Part shown: piece after piece, positions 17,279 to 25,548 of the stretch
Numbering within the stretch: the first letter of the stretch is position 1
How the letters are laid out: every line of letters starts with the position of its first letter
Assembly: GCA_949289045.1 (NCBI GenBank)
Contig: CASEMN010000012.1
Location: 1-64,000, forward strand
Direction of reading: 5' to 3'
Length of the DNA stretch: 64,000 nt
Source of the DNA: an uncultured Oscillospiraceae bacterium
Lineage (GTDB): Bacteria > Bacillota > Clostridia > Oscillospirales > Acutalibacteraceae
Program-made: the position numbers and the translations under genes
Notes under the pieces: model-generated
What the model was told of the DNA's origin: nothing
The model's input: the letters and a program-made list of their open reading frames with translations, nothing else
Database searches by the model: none

Positions 17279-18637
17279 TCAACGTACTTTTGAAATTAAA
17301 CAGGCGGTTTCTACATGAACTGTGCCGGGGAAAAGGTCAAAGGGGGTGTATTCCTTAACTTCATAACCTAAACTGCCGAAAGTTTTGCAGTCTCTTCCGA
17401 GGGTGGCCGGGTCACAGGAAATATATACAACCCGCTCCGGGGACATTTCGGCTATTGTGTTTATAAGCTCTTCACCGCATCCCTTTCTGGGAGGGTCAAC
17501 GATTATTACATCAGGTTTTATGCCTCTCTTTTTAAGTTCAGCAGCTGCCTTTGCCGCATCACCGCATATAAATTCACTGTTGTCTGCGCCGTTTTCCATG
17601 GCGTTCTTTTCGGCATCACGGACAGCTTGTTCCACAACTTCAACGCCTATGAGCCTTTTTGCCATATGTGCCATTGTAAGGCCTATTGTACCTGTTCCGC
17701 AGTAAAGGTCAAGAAGGATTTCGTCCCCTTTAAGGTCGGCATATTCCGCAGCTTTTCTGTAAAGACGCTGTGCCTGTTCACGGTTAACCTGATAGAATGA
17801 GAGGGGAGAAAGGCGGAAAGAAAGACCGCAGAGGGTGTCGGTAATGTAGCCGGGACCGTAAATGGTGCGGCATTCTTCGCCGAGAATAACGTTTGTATTT
17901 TCTGTATTTATATTTATAACTACAGTTTCTATTTCTTTAAAACGGGTTGTAAGTATGCCGCAAAGTTCTGCGCTGAAAGGCAGTTCCTTTCCGTTTATAA
18001 CTAAGCAGACCATAACGCTGCCGCTTTCTCCGCTGATTCTCAGATACAGATGTCTTAAAAGTCCCTCTCCGGTTTCTTCATTATAGGGAGAGAGATTTCT
18101 TCTGTTTGCCCAGCGGAGCACTGATTCAAGTATCTTCGAAAATATCTCCGGCTGCAATTTACAGTCTGAGCAGGATACTACACGATGGCTTTTCTGAGCA
18201 TAGAAACCTGCGATAACTTCTCCGTTTTTACCTAATGCGAATGGATACTGAGCTTTGTTTCTGTATCTTAAATAATTTTCGTCTGCTGCAATTGGATGTA
18301 TGGGAGCGGTAACGCCGCCAAGCCGTTCCATTGCATCTTTAACACGCTGCTGTTTTATTCTGCATTCTGCATCATATGTAATATGTCTGTATGAGCATCC
18401 TCCGCATTTGCCGAAAACAGGACAGTCCGGCTCTTTTCTGTCAGGGGAAGGCTCAATTATTTCTGAAACCTTGCCAATGGCATAATTCTTTTTTACTTTG
18501 ATTATATGAGCTTTAACTTTATCACCTACAGTAGTTGCAGGTATAAAAACTGCCATTCCCTCATATCTTCCTATGCCGCTGCCTTCAGAGGACATGGCTG
18601 TTATATCAAGACATATGTCGTCATTTTTTCTGATCAA
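17279..18637 (-). CDS. RlmD/RumA-type 23S rRNA uracil-5-methyltransferase with TRAM domain
   Basis: This 452-residue paralogue has the full family layout: an N-terminal TRAM domain (about 4-65, DITAMSSEGSGIGRYEG to AIGKVSEI), Fe-S motif CPVFGKCGGCSYR (about 72-84), FYQVNREQA, the SAM motif LDLYCGTGTIG, IIVDPPRKG and the nucleophile motif YISCDPATL. The start is TTG at 18637, chosen because GGGAGG lies 9 nt upstream; the in-frame ATG 24 nt earlier lies before that site. It has about the length expected for RlmD/TrmFO-independent RumA enzymes. Its exact target uridine in 23S rRNA cannot be deduced here. Confidence 0.92.
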   Translation of the reverse strand: MIRKNDDICLDITAMSSEGSGIGRYEGMAVFIPATTVGDKVKAHIIKVKKNYAIGKVSEIIEPSPDRKEPDCPVFGKCGGCSYRHITYDAECRIKQQRVKDAMERLGGVTAPIHPIAADENYLRYRNKAQYPFALGKNGEVIAGFYAQKSHRVVSCSDCKLQPEIFSKILESVLRWANRRNLSPYNEETGEGLLRHLYLRISGESGSVMVCLVINGKELPFSAELCGILTTRFKEIETVVININTENTNVILGEECRTIYGPGYITDTLCGLSFRLSPLSFYQVNREQAQRLYRKAAEYADLKGDEILLDLYCGTGTIGLTMAHMAKRLIGVEVVEQAVRDAEKNAMENGADNSEFICGDAAKAAAELKKRGIKPDVIIVDPPRKGCGEELINTIAEMSPERVVYISCDPATLGRDCKTFGSLGYEVKEYTPFDLFPGTVHVETACLISKVR

Positions 18638-18721
18638 AAGGAATTTCCTCCCGTTTATCATTTTTATAATGAAAATGCATATTTTATTAATTATACCATG
18701 GCGCTAAAATCCTTTCAACTA

Positions 18722-18805
18722 TTGCGGGATTTGTGAAAATATGATAAAATAACATGGTTTATGTAGGTAAACCTTAAAAGATTTTTCAAATTTTAAGGCG
18801 TTTTT
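18722..18805 (+). promoter_or_regulatory. Promoter and short leader with two exclusive hairpins
   Basis: TTGCGG (18722-18727), 17 nt and TAAAAT (18745-18750) precede the FAD dehydrogenase gene. The leader can fold as GGTTTA/TAAACC (18756-18761 with 18768-18773) or as CCTTAAAA/TTTTAAGG (18772-18779 with 18791-18798) followed by CGTTTTT. The two stems share two bases, so they exclude each other. This could be a small attenuator, though the leader is short. Confidence 0.4.
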
Positions 18806-18827
18806 ACGCACAGAACGGAGAAAGAAA

Positions 18828-20273
18828 ATGAAAAGCTATGACGTTGTTGTAATCGGAGCCGGTCCTGCCGGTATATTCACAGCCCTGGAGCTTTACAAAC
18901 ACGCTTCCCCCGAAATGCGTGTGCTTATAGTCGATGAGGGAATAAGCATTTATAACCGCAAATGCCCTGCAAGAACAAACGGCACCTGCGTAAGGTGCAA
19001 TCCCTGTAATATTATGAGCGGCTGGGCAGGAGCAGGTGCTTTTTCTGACGGAAAGCTTTCACTTTCAGAGGAAGTCGGAGGAAATATAACCAATTATCTT
19101 CCTCTTGGTAAAGTTCGCGAGCTTATAAAATATGCAGACGATATATATATTGATTTTGGTGCTCCCAAAGAGGTTCACGGACTCAACGATAAAAAGGTTG
19201 ATGAAATTGCATATGAATGCAGCAAGCACAATATTCATCTTGTACGCTGTCCCGTTCGTCACATGGGAACAGAGTATTCCTATGAAGTTTTAAAGGGGAT
19301 GTATGATCATCTGGAAAAGATACCCGGATTTACCTTTATGGAAAAGACTCACGCTGACCCTGTTATTGATGAAAACGGACAGGTTACGGGAGCGATTCTC
19401 AGACATAAGGACGGAACAGAAGAAACTGTCAGCGCAAGATATGTTGTAGCGGCTCCCGGAAGAGGAGGAGCTGAATGGCTTACCCATATAGCTAAGGATA
19501 ACGGCATAAACACAATTAATAATGAAGTTGATATCGGTGTAAGAGTTGAAGTGCCCAATTCAGTAATGGATCACCTTACAAAGCATCTTTATGAGGCGAA
19601 GCTTGTTTATTACTCGGATACCTTCGAGAATAAGGTTCGTACTTTCTGCATGAATCCCGGCGGAATTGTAAGCGAGGAGCACTACAATGCTGGTTATAAC
19701 AGTAACTTCAAAGAAAGTATTGCAGTTGTAAACGGTCACAGCTATGCGGATGAAAGCTCACATACTGAGAATACAAACTTTGCGATGCTTGTTTCAACAG
19801 CTTTCACTGAGCCTTTTAATCAGCCTACTGAATATGGTAGATATATAGCTCAGCTTGGCAATATGCTTACCGGCGGCGGAGTAGTGGTTCAGCGTCTCGG
19901 CGATTTGCTCATGGGCAGAAGGACGGATGCATCAAGACTTAAAAAGTCAACTACAAGAGCAACTCTCACTACAGCTGTTCCGGGAGACCTTTCCTTTGTG
20001 CTGCCACACAGACACCTTACAAGCATAATCGAAGCTCTTAAGGCTTTTGATAAAGTTGCACCTGGACTTTACTCAAAGAATACTCTTCTTTACGGCGTAG
20101 AGGTTAAGTTCTATTCCTCAAAGGTTGAGGTTGATGAGAATTTTGAAACTGCCGTTGATAATTTCTATGCAATCGGTGACGGAGCGGGTATTACGAGAGG
20201 TTTGATGCAGGCTTCTGTAACGGGTATTGTTGTGGCAAGGGATATTCTTAAAAAAGAAAATGTAGATGTATAA
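18828..20273 (+). CDS. FAD-dependent dehydrogenase (COG2509-type)
   Basis: The 481-residue flavoprotein starts with the FAD-binding Rossmann motif VVVIGAGPAGIFTALEL (about 5-21) and has the Cys cluster CPARTNGTCVRCNPCNIMSG (about 46-65), a hallmark of the uncharacterised FAD-dehydrogenase group COG2509. The C-terminus has NFYAIGDGAGITRGLMQAS, which closes the FAD site. No signal peptide. A good site (CGGAGAAAG) precedes the ATG. It is flanked by its own promoter and a terminator. Such proteins are widespread in Firmicutes; the substrate is not known. Confidence 0.88.
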   Translation: MKSYDVVVIGAGPAGIFTALELYKHASPEMRVLIVDEGISIYNRKCPARTNGTCVRCNPCNIMSGWAGAGAFSDGKLSLSEEVGGNITNYLPLGKVRELIKYADDIYIDFGAPKEVHGLNDKKVDEIAYECSKHNIHLVRCPVRHMGTEYSYEVLKGMYDHLEKIPGFTFMEKTHADPVIDENGQVTGAILRHKDGTEETVSARYVVAAPGRGGAEWLTHIAKDNGINTINNEVDIGVRVEVPNSVMDHLTKHLYEAKLVYYSDTFENKVRTFCMNPGGIVSEEHYNAGYNSNFKESIAVVNGHSYADESSHTENTNFAMLVSTAFTEPFNQPTEYGRYIAQLGNMLTGGGVVVQRLGDLLMGRRTDASRLKKSTTRATLTTAVPGDLSFVLPHRHLTSIIEALKAFDKVAPGLYSKNTLLYGVEVKFYSSKVEVDENFETAVDNFYAIGDGAGITRGLMQASVTGIVVARDILKKENVDV

Positions 20274-20287
20274 GATAAAGACATAAA

Positions 20288-20326
20288 TAAAAATCCTGTG
20301 CGGAGTTTTCCACACAGGATTTTTTG
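20288..20326. terminator. Bidirectional terminator
   Basis: AAAATCCTGTG (20290-20300) pairs with CACAGGATTTT (from 20313), followed by a T run. It separates the convergent FAD dehydrogenase and GH89 genes. Confidence 0.85.
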
Positions 20327-20343
20327 GTTGTTGAAAATTCGGG

Positions 20344-22500
20344 TTATAATTCTATAATTTCTTCTGCAAGGCGAAGAGTATCCTCTGGCGTACCTTCAGG
20401 TGCTGAACCGTACTCGGCACTTTTTCTCCAGCTTTCTTCAAAGTCGGCCATTTTGTTATAAATGCCTCCGGCTCTGAAAGCTTCTCGGCCGTAAACCCTT
20501 TTAAGTTTGTTTTCGTCCTTTAATGAGTAACGTTTTTCGGCAGGCTTTTCTGTTTCTCTGTCGAGAAAATCGAAGAATATTTTCCACCTGGGAAGATAAA
20601 ATTCTCCTATAAGTCCGCCCCACTCACGCCAAGCATAGTCAAATATGCTTGGCTCACTGTCGGGTTCACCCCAGACTGTTATAAGGGATTTCCCGTTTAC
20701 TATGAAGACGTCTTTCATCTCCTTGGGACAGGCGACGTTTTCTGCCTGATTAAGCCATGTGTAGAGATTAAATTCCTTGCGGGTGAGGAGAAGAGCGTCC
20801 AGCTTTGTAAGAATCAGCAAAAACAGTTCCTTTTGCTTTTTGTATTCTTCAAGGTTTCCTTTGCTATATGCCTTTATTGTATCTTCGTAAACCTCTTTAA
20901 GTCGGTTGGAAGCATACTGGCGGGTAAAGTCCATTAAATCGAAATAGAAGCCGTCTTTAAGGGTGCGTTTTTCTCCCTCAGTTATCATCGCCGAAACGGT
21001 TTCTTTAATTATCGAGTTATCGCAATGGAGTGAAAATCCGTCGTTTGGACCAGATTTCTTAGGATTGAGGGCGGGTCTGGCGCAAACCATTGAGCTTTTT
21101 TCAACTCCGTCGGTTCCTTTTTTGTATATGCTTTTAAAGAAGTTTAAAAGCAGTTCGGTCATAATAGGACTCGTATTTCCGTAACGGCGCAGACAGTAGT
21201 TCTTTGTGAATTTGCGAAGATTTACGCTTTTGTCTGCGGTGAGCATAGAAAATGCCAGGTCATAATAGTAGGGGTTCTGATTTATTCCCTCCATGAAAAG
21301 ACCGGTTCCCCATATGTTTCTGCCTGTAAAGCCATGGATAAATTTATTCTTGGCAAGGAGGGGAGCGTCTCCATGAAGATTTATCCTTCCGCCGAAATTG
21401 TGGAGAGTTCCTCTGACGTAAGGATAACCCCAAAAGCGTCCTTTAGTTTTGTAAGCTTTGCCGTTAAGGTCTAAAACAAGCAGTTTTTCTCTTTTTACCT
21501 GACAGGCAATGGTTTTGTTAATAGACCAGGACTGCATGACCCAAATGTAGCCTTTATCATATTCTTCAAAAAGTCCCTGAATGGTCTTTGAAACATCTTT
21601 GAGATATTTTTTCCCTTTTACAGGAGGGGAGCTTTCATGGAACGGATCGGCAGCATAAAAATGATGTTTGCCGAAGAGTTCTGCCTGTTTATTTAAAAGT
21701 GCAAGTCCGAATTTTTTAAAAAGTGGATCAAGGGGATCTATTTCGCATGTGCCGTCAAAGGAGCACCAATCGTTCTTTTTAAGAATTTTTGCATTTGGGA
21801 ACTTTTCTTTAAAAGCTCTCGGAACAAATCCGCTGAAGCCTGTTTGAATGGGCATAATATCGAGCTCATTCATACGCTCTAAAATTTTCTTACCAAGCTC
21901 CAGCCTTGACAAAATATATTCCTCGCTTTTAACGGGACAGACACCCTCGATATTGGTCATAATCTGCCAAGGGAAGAAAGCGGGACCCGAAATAAACGAA
22001 AGGGCTTTATCTTTTGTAAATCCGAAATCAAGAAGAGTATAATACCATATGGCTTCGCTGCCTATTGCGGCGGGAAAAAGATTTATGCCGTTCATAGCCA
22101 TGAAATCCAGTTCTTTTTCCCATCGTTCAAAATCCCAGAAGGAAGCTGAGTATCCGAAAGTACAGTAATTAAAATATGCTCTATATTTTTGTGGTATAAT
22201 TTTTTCCGTTTTGGAAAGGTCTGGAAGGTTTTCAGGCAAAGATAATGAGCTGTTTCCGCACCATGAGTAATTTATATTGCAGGCTTTTTTGATGTAGCAA
22301 TAAAATCCTTGTGCCAGTGAATTTACACAGCTGCCTTGTATGAACACTTCTCCGTTGGAGCATTCGACGGAAAAACAGTCTTTGCCGTTATTGCTGTCGG
22401 AAAGGGAAAACTTAAAATCCCCTTCATGTCCTTTTGCGTTTCTTTTGAGAAATTGAGCAAAAGAAGCATATTGAGCACTGAAACTTTCTTTATTTGCCAT
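20344..22500 (-). CDS. GH89 alpha-N-acetylglucosaminidase, cytoplasmic
   Basis: GH89 enzymes (human NAGLU, Clostridium perfringens AgnC) remove terminal alpha-linked GlcNAc with retention. The 718-residue protein has the typical layout: a small N-terminal domain, a TIM barrel (about 105-420) and an all-helical C-terminal domain. Conserved stretches include FWDFERWEKELDFMAMNGIN, the candidate acid/base in YAADPFHES (about 289), WVMQSWSIN, and the candidate nucleophile in LFMEGINQNPYYYD (about 404). There is no signal peptide, so it acts on an imported glycoside. The ATG at 22500 is preceded by GGAGAAGG and overlaps the end of the AraC gene by 11 nt, so both form one operon. It faces the reductase operon, which ends in a sugar symporter. 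Confidence 0.92.
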   Translation of the reverse strand: MANKESFSAQYASFAQFLKRNAKGHEGDFKFSLSDSNNGKDCFSVECSNGEVFIQGSCVNSLAQGFYCYIKKACNINYSWCGNSSLSLPENLPDLSKTEKIIPQKYRAYFNYCTFGYSASFWDFERWEKELDFMAMNGINLFPAAIGSEAIWYYTLLDFGFTKDKALSFISGPAFFPWQIMTNIEGVCPVKSEEYILSRLELGKKILERMNELDIMPIQTGFSGFVPRAFKEKFPNAKILKKNDWCSFDGTCEIDPLDPLFKKFGLALLNKQAELFGKHHFYAADPFHESSPPVKGKKYLKDVSKTIQGLFEEYDKGYIWVMQSWSINKTIACQVKREKLLVLDLNGKAYKTKGRFWGYPYVRGTLHNFGGRINLHGDAPLLAKNKFIHGFTGRNIWGTGLFMEGINQNPYYYDLAFSMLTADKSVNLRKFTKNYCLRRYGNTSPIMTELLLNFFKSIYKKGTDGVEKSSMVCARPALNPKKSGPNDGFSLHCDNSIIKETVSAMITEGEKRTLKDGFYFDLMDFTRQYASNRLKEVYEDTIKAYSKGNLEEYKKQKELFLLILTKLDALLLTRKEFNLYTWLNQAENVACPKEMKDVFIVNGKSLITVWGEPDSEPSIFDYAWREWGGLIGEFYLPRWKIFFDFLDRETEKPAEKRYSLKDENKLKRVYGREAFRAGGIYNKMADFEESWRKSAEYGSAPEGTPEDTLRLAEEIIEL

Positions 22501-23320
22501 CTTTTTCCTTCTCCTGTTTTGCAGCCTTACGGTATGCGGCAGGTGTATATTTATATTCACGTTTGAAATATCCAATAAAGCTGTTTACGTCGCTGAAACC
22601 GCTGTCAAAGCAGATTTCATTAATTTTCATTGAAGTATCAAGAAGCAGTTTTCTCGCATGGTTAAGACGGGTAAGGGTTAAGAATTCTTTAACTGTATAG
22701 CCTGTTGCCGATTTAAAAATGTGAGAAAGATAATATTTATCCATATAAAACATTGCCGCAATATCGCCTATTTTTAAGGGCTGTCGGAAATTCTCATCTA
22801 TATAGTTTTGGATATCTACAACGCTGCTCATTCTTCCCGTAAGCGCCGAGGGAACTTCAGCTTTTTTAATGCGATAAATGTCTATAAAAATCATGCGTAC
22901 AAGCATATTAATCATTTCGTCGCTTAATACTGTTGGGTAATTGAATTCTACAAGTATCTTTTCAAATATTCTTTTAATTTCGTCGCGGTGTTCTCCTAAA
23001 GGAACAATGCGGTTGTTTTGAGAGCAATTTTTTCTCAGATAAAGTAAAAGTTCCGGTTCGGCAAGATTTTTAAAAGCTGCCGTGTCCTCAAGAATGATAT
23101 AATATCTTTCATAAGGATAAGAAACAGCTTCAATCTGATGTTCTTCGAGATTATTGAGAAAAACAAGGGTTCCTTCACCGGCATAAAAGGTATTGTCACG
23201 CACTTTTACCTTAATTTCTCCTTTTTCAACAAAGAGAATTTCGGCGCCGTGATGAAAGTGAAGGGGATTATCAATTGTCGCTGATGAGAATTTTACTGTT
23301 TCTACGCAATTATTACGCAT
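22490..23320 (-). CDS. AraC family regulator with cupin sensor domain
   Basis: The 276-residue protein has an N-terminal cupin-like ligand domain (about 5-120, LHFHHGAEILFVEKGEIKV) and a C-terminal pair of helix-turn-helix motifs (about 165-265: IGDIAAMFYMDKYYLSHIFK and INEICFDSGFSDVNSFIGYF). This is the usual form of sugar-responsive activators. I choose the ATG at 23320; the frame is open 14 codons further to a TTG without a ribosome site. It is translated ahead of and overlapping with GH89, and is divergent from the OYE operon, so it most likely controls both in response to the imported glycoside. Confidence 0.9.
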   Translation of the reverse strand: MRNNCVETVKFSSATIDNPLHFHHGAEILFVEKGEIKVKVRDNTFYAGEGTLVFLNNLEEHQIEAVSYPYERYYIILEDTAAFKNLAEPELLLYLRKNCSQNNRIVPLGEHRDEIKRIFEKILVEFNYPTVLSDEMINMLVRMIFIDIYRIKKAEVPSALTGRMSSVVDIQNYIDENFRQPLKIGDIAAMFYMDKYYLSHIFKSATGYTVKEFLTLTRLNHARKLLLDTSMKINEICFDSGFSDVNSFIGYFKREYKYTPAAYRKAAKQEKEKDGK

Positions 23321-23387
23321 AATAACACCGCTTTGCAACAAAATTTTATTAAATAACAGCAAATTTTATATATTTTTTTGCGTGAAA

Positions 23388-23418
23388 GTATTATATCATA
23401 ATACCGTAACCATTACAA
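23388..23418 (-). promoter_or_regulatory. Promoter of araC-GH89 overlapping a palindrome
   Basis: Minus-strand TTGTAA (23418-23413), 17 nt, and TATAAT (23395-23390) form a promoter. The -10 lies inside a perfect inverted repeat GTATTAT-ATC-ATAATAC (23388-23404), which is a likely operator for the divergent pair of transcripts. Confidence 0.6.
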
Positions 23419-23473
23419 TAATTTTTATTGGTTTTTTCTTTTTTTGTACAAATAATCAAAACTGAGGTGTAAT

Positions 23474-24769
23474 GTGAAGAAGTTTAACTTAACAGAACTT
23501 GACTTTAAGGACATTCCTATAGCGGAGGAATGTTCGGTGCTGAATACTCCATTTTCTGTTTATTCGAGAGCGGTCAGAAACAGGATAGTATTTCAGCCTA
23601 TGGAAGGAGCCGATTCAAAATTAAACGGAGCTCCGGGAGAACTAACGAAAAGAAGATATACCCGTTTTGCTAAAAGCGGAGCCGGAATAATTTGGATTGA
23701 AGCCGTTGCGGTATGCCATGAGGGCAGAGCGAATCCCCATCAGCTTTGTCTTACGGAAGAAACAGCTGAAGATTTTAAGAATCTTGTTTCTTCCATAAAG
23801 AGAACTGCTAAGCTTAAATTCGGATGGGAACCTCTTATTATAATGCAGGCGACACATTCCGGCCGACAGAGCCGTCCGACAGACAAGCCGGAGCCTATAT
23901 ATGCCTATCACAATGAGATTTTTGAAAAAACAAGGCCTATGGGTGAGGGCTCTCATCTTATAACCGATGAGGAATGTGACGCTTTGGGAGAAAAATATTA
24001 TAAAGCAACCCTCCTTGCTGCCCAATGCGGATTTGACGGAGTGGATGTAAAATGCTGTCACGGATATTTAATAAGCGAATTCCTTTCAGCAAGAAACAGA
24101 GAGGGAAGATACGGCGGAAGCCTCGAGAACAGAACAAGACTTTATTTTTCATGTTTTGAAAACGCAAAGAAAGCCGCCGACGAAAAAGGAATTTTTCTTA
24201 CCACACGTCTCGGAGTATACGAGGGATTCCCTTATCCATGGGGATTTGGTGTTTCAAAGGACAGCGGCCTTGATTTTGACATGGAAGAGCCTGTATGGGT
24301 TGTCGAGCAGCTCAAAAATCGCTTTGGCGTTGAGCTTATAAACCTCACAATCGGAAACCCATATGTTAATCCAAACGTAAACCGACCTTATAACGGATGT
24401 GAAATCGAAGCTCCGGAAATAGGGGTTGCGAGAATTGCAAAGGTGACAAAGGCAATGCAGAAAGCTTTCCCCGATATTACCTTTGTGCTTTCGGGTACAA
24501 CGTTCCTTATGGAAAAGTCCCTTAATTATGCTGCGGCAATGGTCCGTGATTACGGCGTTCAGCTTGCCGGTTTCGGAAGAATGACTTTTGCATATCCGGA
24601 GTTCTGGCAGGATTATCTTGAAAACGGATACATAGAACGTAAAAAGTGCTGTATAGCCTGCGGTAAATGCACTAAAATGATGCGAAGCGGAGGAGTTGCC
24701 GGATGTCCTGTCAGGGACAGGGAAGTTTATACTCCCTTATACAAGGAATATTTTAAGGGGGAAAAATAA
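23474..24769 (+). CDS. Old Yellow Enzyme-type NADH:flavin oxidoreductase
   Basis: This 431-residue protein has the FMN-binding TIM barrel of the OYE/2,4-dienoyl-CoA reductase group, which reduces activated C=C bonds. The barrel spans about 15-385 with IVFQPMEGAD, IMQATHSGRQS, CHGYLISEFLSARNREGRYGG and AGFGRMTFAYPEFWQDYL. The C-terminal Cys cluster CCIACGKCTKMMRSGGVAGC is like the 4Fe-4S site of dienoyl-CoA reductases, but the downstream FAD/NAD domains of that family (about 250 residues) are missing. The start is GTG with GAGGTG upstream. First gene of a six-gene operon; the SDR gene follows after 1 nt. Confidence 0.9.
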   Translation: MKKFNLTELDFKDIPIAEECSVLNTPFSVYSRAVRNRIVFQPMEGADSKLNGAPGELTKRRYTRFAKSGAGIIWIEAVAVCHEGRANPHQLCLTEETAEDFKNLVSSIKRTAKLKFGWEPLIIMQATHSGRQSRPTDKPEPIYAYHNEIFEKTRPMGEGSHLITDEECDALGEKYYKATLLAAQCGFDGVDVKCCHGYLISEFLSARNREGRYGGSLENRTRLYFSCFENAKKAADEKGIFLTTRLGVYEGFPYPWGFGVSKDSGLDFDMEEPVWVVEQLKNRFGVELINLTIGNPYVNPNVNRPYNGCEIEAPEIGVARIAKVTKAMQKAFPDITFVLSGTTFLMEKSLNYAAAMVRDYGVQLAGFGRMTFAYPEFWQDYLENGYIERKKCCIACGKCTKMMRSGGVAGCPVRDREVYTPLYKEYFKGEK

Positions 24770-24770
24770 G

Positions 24771-25544
24771 ATGACAGATAAACTGATCGCTTTTGTAACC
24801 GGTTCCACGAGGGGAATAGGCAAAAGCTGCGCCGAAATTCTTTCAGAAAGCGGATATCATGTTGTTGTTTCTTCCAGTAAAGAGGAAAGTGACATAGAAG
24901 AGGTTTTGAAGGAATTTGACAGCAAAAAATATACATATGTAAAATGTGATATTTCTGACTCCGAAAGCCGGGAAAAAGCATTTTCGTTTATTGAAGAGAA
25001 ATTCGGTAGACTTGATCTGCTTGTAAACAATGCAGGGGTTGCCTGCAAAAAGCGTCTTGATATACTGGAAACTACCGCTGAAAGCGTTGACAGACTTATC
25101 AATATAAATCTGAAAGGTACATTCCATATGTGCCAGAAAGCGGCAAATTATATGATTTCAAAGCTTGGTAAAATCGAAAATTACCGGCCGCGAATTATAA
25201 ATATTTCTTCAATTTCTGCTTATACATCCTCTGTTTCAAGGGGAGAATACTGTATTTCCAAGGCGGGTATCTCAATGGTCACTGAGCTTTTTGCCGACAG
25301 GCTCGCTGAGTATTCCATACCTGTTTTTGAAGTACGTCCGGGAATTATCATGACCGATATGACCGAGTGCGTAAAAGATAAATATATAAAGATGATAGAA
25401 GAGGACGGCATAACACCAATAAGAAGAATGGGGATGCCGGAGGATGTTGCAAAGTGCGTAAAGGCGGCTGCAAGCGGACTGCTCGATTTTGGTACGGGCA
25501 CCGTTCTCAACGCCGATGGCGGATTCCATATAAGAAGGCTGTGA
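24771..25544 (+). CDS. Short-chain dehydrogenase/reductase (SDR)
   Basis: A 257-residue classical SDR oxidising or reducing a secondary alcohol/ketone with NAD(P). Motifs: cofactor site TGSTRGIGKS (about 10-19), NNAGVA (about 86), catalytic Ser in NISSISAYTS and the YxxxK pair in EYCISKAG, then VRPGIIMTDM. The ATG at 24771 follows AAGGGGG; a longer frame extends back into the OYE gene and is not used. Its position between OYE and a fumarate-reductase-like flavoprotein suggests it handles a keto or hydroxy group of the same substrate. Confidence 0.92.
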   Translation: MTDKLIAFVTGSTRGIGKSCAEILSESGYHVVVSSSKEESDIEEVLKEFDSKKYTYVKCDISDSESREKAFSFIEEKFGRLDLLVNNAGVACKKRLDILETTAESVDRLININLKGTFHMCQKAANYMISKLGKIENYRPRIINISSISAYTSSVSRGEYCISKAGISMVTELFADRLAEYSIPVFEVRPGIIMTDMTECVKDKYIKMIEEDGITPIRRMGMPEDVAKCVKAAASGLLDFGTGTVLNADGGFHIRRL

Positions 25545-25548
25545 TTTT

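Noticed and set aside
23474..25544. Bile-acid (bai) operon, because OYE and SDR genes are adjacent
   Set aside because: No CoA ligase, CoA transferase or dehydratase genes are present, and the flanking genes are for sugars.
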